DNA of 6,206 bases, taken from NCBI GenBank assembly GCA_958420075.1, contig CATZIM010000116.1, positions 1 to 6,206 of the forward strand, given 5' to 3'. Of the stretch, positions 3,341 through 6,206 are shown one piece after another. Under the pieces are notes generated by a model. That model was not told the origin of the DNA. It was given only the letters and a program-made list of their open reading frames with translations, and did not search any database. This DNA is from an uncultured Clostridia bacterium. GTDB taxonomy: Bacteria; Bacillota; Clostridia; Lachnospirales; Anaerotignaceae. Made by a program: the position numbers and the translations under genes. Positions within the stretch are counted from its first letter, which is position 1; every line of letters starts with the position of its first letter.

Positions 3341-6206
3341 ATGAAAACATCTGCAAGAAGTATTGCACAAACAACAAAATATCGAACACCTTCTGTATGG
3401 AACCCATTGGCGGCAGTTCGGCACAGGGAAGAAAACTGGTTTTATTTCCCAGAACCTTCCATGGTTTTCAAAAAAGAAGAGGAAGGGGAGGAACAAGATA
3501 GTCAAATGTTTTCCCTTCTTTTTCAGCTGCTCAATTATGATTTCAGCAGCAAAAACCAGTACTTCATAAAGCTAGAAATGCAGCCTTTGCTCCAGGAATT
3601 AAACGTCATTATGACTCATGGGGCAAGAGAAGAAAAAATCATATTAGAAAAAATCAACCAAGTGCTGCAGGAAATACTGCGTTTAAGAGAGGTTCATGAA
3701 GATTCGGGCATTTTGCTGAGTTATGTTGAAAACATGAAGCATGAAGCCAGTGTACTGATGGAACAGTTGGTGAAAAAACAATCTGTTTATCACACTTCAG
3801 TTCAAGTAACGCAAAACACAGAAAATCAGATCCGAAAATTGGAAATTCGTCCTGCGGCGCAGATACAGATCAATACCAATCCTCAAATCAGCGTTTATGA
3901 AAATCAATTGAGCAAACCATTTGCCTTTTTGGAAAAGCATTCCACATCAGAACGTTGGAAAAATGATATTCGGCATCTGCAGATCATTTATGAAAATATG
4001 TCAAAGGATGAAAAAGAGTCCTTTTTACAGGAAATTTCTGTCACAGAAACAGAACTCCTTTCCACGCAAACCATGACAAGAGAACAGTGGGAAGTGTTTT
4101 TAACTAAAGCACTGCCTTTGATGTCTTCTTATGTCAAAAAACAGGAAGCAGAAAATGAAGAATTACTTGAAACTCAGGATGTTTTTCATTTTATAACGAA
4201 TTTGACACAAGCACAGTGGCAGCATTTGAAAGTGTTATTGACACAGGATGTTCGTACAGACTATGCAAATCTGTACGCTTATTTCAAAGCTGAAAATCAA
4301 GAACAGCATACGTCTTCTGAAAATTGGATGCAGGAAAAACAGAATTTCGTTTCCTACATTCAAAAGAATCAGTATACTTCTCTTTTTAAAACATTTTTGT
4401 CCAACACAGACTTTATAGACAGTAATGTTCTTTTGTCAGAAAAGAAAAAGGCCACAGAAGCAAAGGAAGTCCCTTTTTCAGAAAGATCTGGAGAAAAGCT
4501 TGCTGTCTGGATTTCACATCTTACAAAAAATAAGTGGCAGGAAGTTCAAAACATATTTGAAATTCCAGAAGAAAGTTATGCGGCACCTCATCTGGAATCT
4601 GTGCAAATAAAGCCTTCTGCAGAACAACTGTTTTTGACCGAAGAAATTCAACGAATGCAGAAGCATATCCAGAAAAACAACATTTCTGCTTCGGAACCTG
4701 CAGAGCAGAAAGTGCAAAATCCATATGCTTCAGAGAAGTATTTGGTAACGCAAAATCAGCAGCTTAGCACTCGTACATGGTCAACAGAATACTGGCAAAA
4801 GGACATACAGCAGTTTTATAACATGTATCGCTCCATGGAAGAAAATGAAAAGGAAACGTTTCTGCACGAACTTTCCCTAACAGAAGCAGAACTTGTTTCC
4901 GTTCATGAAATGACACAGAAACAATGGGAAGTATTTTTGACAAATACGCTGCCGTTGATTTCTTCCTTTGTGAAAAAACAGGAAGAAATACGAGAAACGA
5001 AGGAAAAGGTACAGAATAAACAGCTGCTGCATCAATTAGAAGATTTTGTGGTAACACAGCGTCAGAAATCCAATTTCACATGGAGTCAGAATGAATATAC
5101 GGATCTTCGGAATCTGCGAACACTTTTCAGCTTAGAAAGTCAGGAAGTAAAATCCGTTCTTCGCAATGAAAAAAGGAATACATTTTCTCTAAATAAATAT
5201 GGGAGAAAACTGGAAGATATCCTTTTGGAACCTATGGGACTTCACATGAAGAATGGAAATATTCTGGAAAATTTGCAGATTTACCGCTTTGGCAAAACAA
5301 TCAATACTTTGACGACCACTCATTGGAAAGATGATCTGCGGCAATTTGTTCATGTTTATCAGTCCATGGAAACTGCGGAACAAGAAATATTTTTGCAGGA
5401 ACTTTCTCTGACTGATTTGGAGATGCGTTCTCTTGAAACAATGACAAAAGAACAGTGGGAAGTATTTTTGACAAATATAGTGCCACTGATTTCTTCTTAT
5501 GTCAAAAAACAGGAAGCAGTGCAAACGACAACAGATACGCGTCTTCAAAAAGATCTGCTGTACCAACTGAAGGAATTAGAAAACATCCAGCAGCAGAATT
5601 TAAAATTGCGTTCTACGCAAAAAGAACACTATGAAGTATGGGATGGCCGTTCTTTTTCAAAAGAAACAAATGATGCAGTATCTGATTTTTTCCGAAATCT
5701 GAAGTTGGAGAATCACCAGATTTCTATCCTGCAGAAAGTTTCCGGCACCATGACAACAGAACGATGGCAGCGGAACTTGCAGAAATTCTACGAGATTTAT
5801 CAATCCATGGAAGCGGAAGAAAAGCACCATTTTCTTGAGGAACTTTCCATGACAGAGGCAGAAATGCTTTCTGTACGTAAAATGACGAAAGAACAGTGGG
5901 AAGTATTTTTGACAAATACAATGCCACTGATTTCTTCTTATGTCAAAAAACAGGAAGCAGTGCAAACAACAACAGAAACACGTCTTCGGAAGGAGCTGCT
6001 GTACCAACTGAAGAAATTAGAAAACATCCAGCAGCAGAATTTGAAATTTCGTTCTACACAAAAAGAACACTATGATGTATGGGATCTTCGGTCTTTTTCA
6101 AAGGTAACAAACTATGCGTCATCTGATTTTTTCCGAAATCAGAAGTTAGAAAATCACCAGATTTCTATCCTGCAGAAAGTTTCCGGCACCATGACAACAG
6201 AACGAT
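3341..6206 (+). CDS. Giant helical repeat protein of unknown function (3' end beyond the window)
   Basis: The frame starts at ATG 3341, with AGAAGGGG (3328-3335) five bases upstream, and runs for 955 full codons without a stop to the window edge. I do not recognise the family. The protein has no cysteine, no signal peptide and no evident membrane segment, and is rich in E, Q, K and S. Residues 45-140 look like an amphipathic coiled coil (LLNYDFSSKNQYFIKLEMQP, then EEKIILEKINQVLQEILRLR). Residues 204-270, 483-549, 660-726 and 807-873 are four ungapped copies of a 67-residue module with two fixed tryptophans, the second in EQWEVFLT and followed by PL-SS-VKKQE; a fifth copy starts at 954. Weaker echoes of the second motif occur around W293 (LTQAQW) and W399 (LTKNKW). 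It is visibly more AT-rich than the sheath gene. Its place after the tube and assembly genes allows a tape-measure, baseplate-associated, fibre or cargo role. In many eCIS clusters a LysM protein would be expected near here, but none is seen. Confidence 0.9.
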   Translation, partial: MKTSARSIAQTTKYRTPSVWNPLAAVRHREENWFYFPEPSMVFKKEEEGEEQDSQMFSLLFQLLNYDFSSKNQYFIKLEMQPLLQELNVIMTHGAREEKIILEKINQVLQEILRLREVHEDSGILLSYVENMKHEASVLMEQLVKKQSVYHTSVQVTQNTENQIRKLEIRPAAQIQINTNPQISVYENQLSKPFAFLEKHSTSERWKNDIRHLQIIYENMSKDEKESFLQEISVTETELLSTQTMTREQWEVFLTKALPLMSSYVKKQEAENEELLETQDVFHFITNLTQAQWQHLKVLLTQDVRTDYANLYAYFKAENQEQHTSSENWMQEKQNFVSYIQKNQYTSLFKTFLSNTDFIDSNVLLSEKKKATEAKEVPFSERSGEKLAVWISHLTKNKWQEVQNIFEIPEESYAAPHLESVQIKPSAEQLFLTEEIQRMQKHIQKNNISASEPAEQKVQNPYASEKYLVTQNQQLSTRTWSTEYWQKDIQQFYNMYRSMEENEKETFLHELSLTEAELVSVHEMTQKQWEVFLTNTLPLISSFVKKQEEIRETKEKVQNKQLLHQLEDFVVTQRQKSNFTWSQNEYTDLRNLRTLFSLESQEVKSVLRNEKRNTFSLNKYGRKLEDILLEPMGLHMKNGNILENLQIYRFGKTINTLTTTHWKDDLRQFVHVYQSMETAEQEIFLQELSLTDLEMRSLETMTKEQWEVFLTNIVPLISSYVKKQEAVQTTTDTRLQKDLLYQLKELENIQQQNLKLRSTQKEHYEVWDGRSFSKETNDAVSDFFRNLKLENHQISILQKVSGTMTTERWQRNLQKFYEIYQSMEAEEKHHFLEELSMTEAEMLSVRKMTKEQWEVFLTNTMPLISSYVKKQEAVQTTTETRLRKELLYQLKKLENIQQQNLKFRSTQKEHYDVWDLRSFSKVTNYASSDFFRNQKLENHQISILQKVSGTMTTER
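3950..4150 (+). repeat. Helical module copy 1 (residues 204-270)
   Basis: The first 67-residue copy begins ERWKNDIRHL and ends MSSYVKKQEA. It aligns without gaps to copy 4 with 38 of 67 identical residues, counted by eye. A 28-base stretch (4124-4151) is identical to bases 5492-5519 in copy 3 and 5933-5960 in copy 4, although protein identity is moderate elsewhere. This suggests local homogenisation by recombination. Confidence 0.9.
4787..4987 (+). repeat. Helical module copy 2 (residues 483-549)
   Basis: This copy begins EYWQKDIQQF and ends ISSFVKKQEE, with QKQWEVFLTNTLPL in the second half. The segment after it shares elements with the linkers after copies 3 and 4: QLLHQLED matches LLYQLKEL, and LENLQI with a TLTTTHW end matches LENHQI with a TMTTERW end. 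Copy 2 therefore belongs to the same larger repeat, but its linker is about 30 residues longer. Confidence 0.88.
5318..5758 (+). repeat. 441-bp tandem repeat, unit A (module copy 3 plus linker)
   Basis: This is 147 codons: the 67-residue module (5318-5518, THWKDDLRQF to SSYVKKQEA) and an 80-residue linker with LENIQQQNLK, a STQKEHYEVWD segment and LENHQISILQ. Compared with unit B, bases 5441-5764 match at about 91% (29 differences counted by eye) and the first 123 bases at about 58%. The last 55 bases compared (5711-5765) are identical to 6152-6206. Confidence 0.95.
5759..6199 (+). repeat. 441-bp tandem repeat, unit B (module copy 4 plus linker)
   Basis: This unit begins ERWQRNLQKF, carries EQWEVFLTNTMPLISSYVKK and ends in the same linker type as unit A. 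It keeps exactly the same length with no insertion or deletion. It runs directly into the next unit: bases 6200-6206 encode E, R and the first T of the expected tryptophan codon, so a fifth module almost certainly continues past the window. Confidence 0.95.

Noticed and set aside
3277..3569. Short + strand frames at 3277-3501 and 3363-3569
   Set aside because: They overlap the start of the long frame in other registers, lack ribosome binding sites and encode low-complexity basic peptides. The frame from 3341 has a good Shine-Dalgarno and explains the region.
4131..4142. Recurrent A-runs in the VKKQE coding stretch of each module as phase-variable tracts
   Set aside because: The runs are only six to seven bases, are explained by AAA AAA lysine codons in an A-rich gene, and nothing nearby suggests selection for switching.
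5189..6007. Two minus-strand frames (5189-5566 and 5657-6007) with similar products, which could look like a gene pair
   Set aside because: Their similarity comes from lying opposite the 441-bp repeats of the + strand gene. They have no start signals and have cysteine- and phenylalanine-rich antisense compositions.

Overview
The window is the start of a contractile-tail gene cluster of the extracellular contractile injection system (eCIS; Afp/PVC-like) or a closely related phage-tail-like type. The order is sheath (56-1786), tail tube 1 (1820-2248), tail assembly protein (about 2333-2704), a small out-of-frame reading frame resembling the eCIS DUF6760 proteins (2686-2880), tail tube 2 (2898-3311), then one very long reading frame that starts at 3341 and is still open at base 6206. 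All genes are on the + strand with short gaps, so they look like one transcription unit. No stretch over 300 bases is gene-free. Moderate AT-richness, strong AAGGAG-type ribosome binding sites and heavy AGA use for arginine fit a Firmicute, perhaps a gut-type clostridium; this is inferred from style only.

The cluster carries three apparent layers of expression control. (1) The sheath has a strong Shine-Dalgarno sequence (11-17), but 38 bases separate it from the ATG. A 12-bp hairpin fills that gap and, when folded, leaves about 9 unpaired bases between them. (2) A near-perfect intrinsic terminator (2269-2312) follows tube 1, so sheath and tube 1, needed in many copies, could be made in excess over everything downstream. 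(3) The tail assembly gene and the DUF6760-like frame lie in adjacent frames with no usable start codon for the second. Just before the overlap are a slippery heptamer (2680-2686), a six-base spacer and a hairpin that contains the stop codon of the first frame. This is the layout of programmed -1 frameshifting, as in the G/GT tail assembly chaperones of tailed phages.

The long frame (3341 to beyond the window, at least 955 codons) encodes a cysteine-free, Glu/Gln/Lys-rich, apparently all-helical protein. I do not recognise its family. It contains four complete copies and the start of a fifth copy of a 67-residue tryptophan-bearing module. The last two complete copies sit in an exact 441-bp tandem repeat that is highly conserved over three quarters of its length and diverged over the first quarter. 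Its place after the tube and assembly genes makes a tape-measure or other structural or accessory role possible, but the sequence does not settle this.
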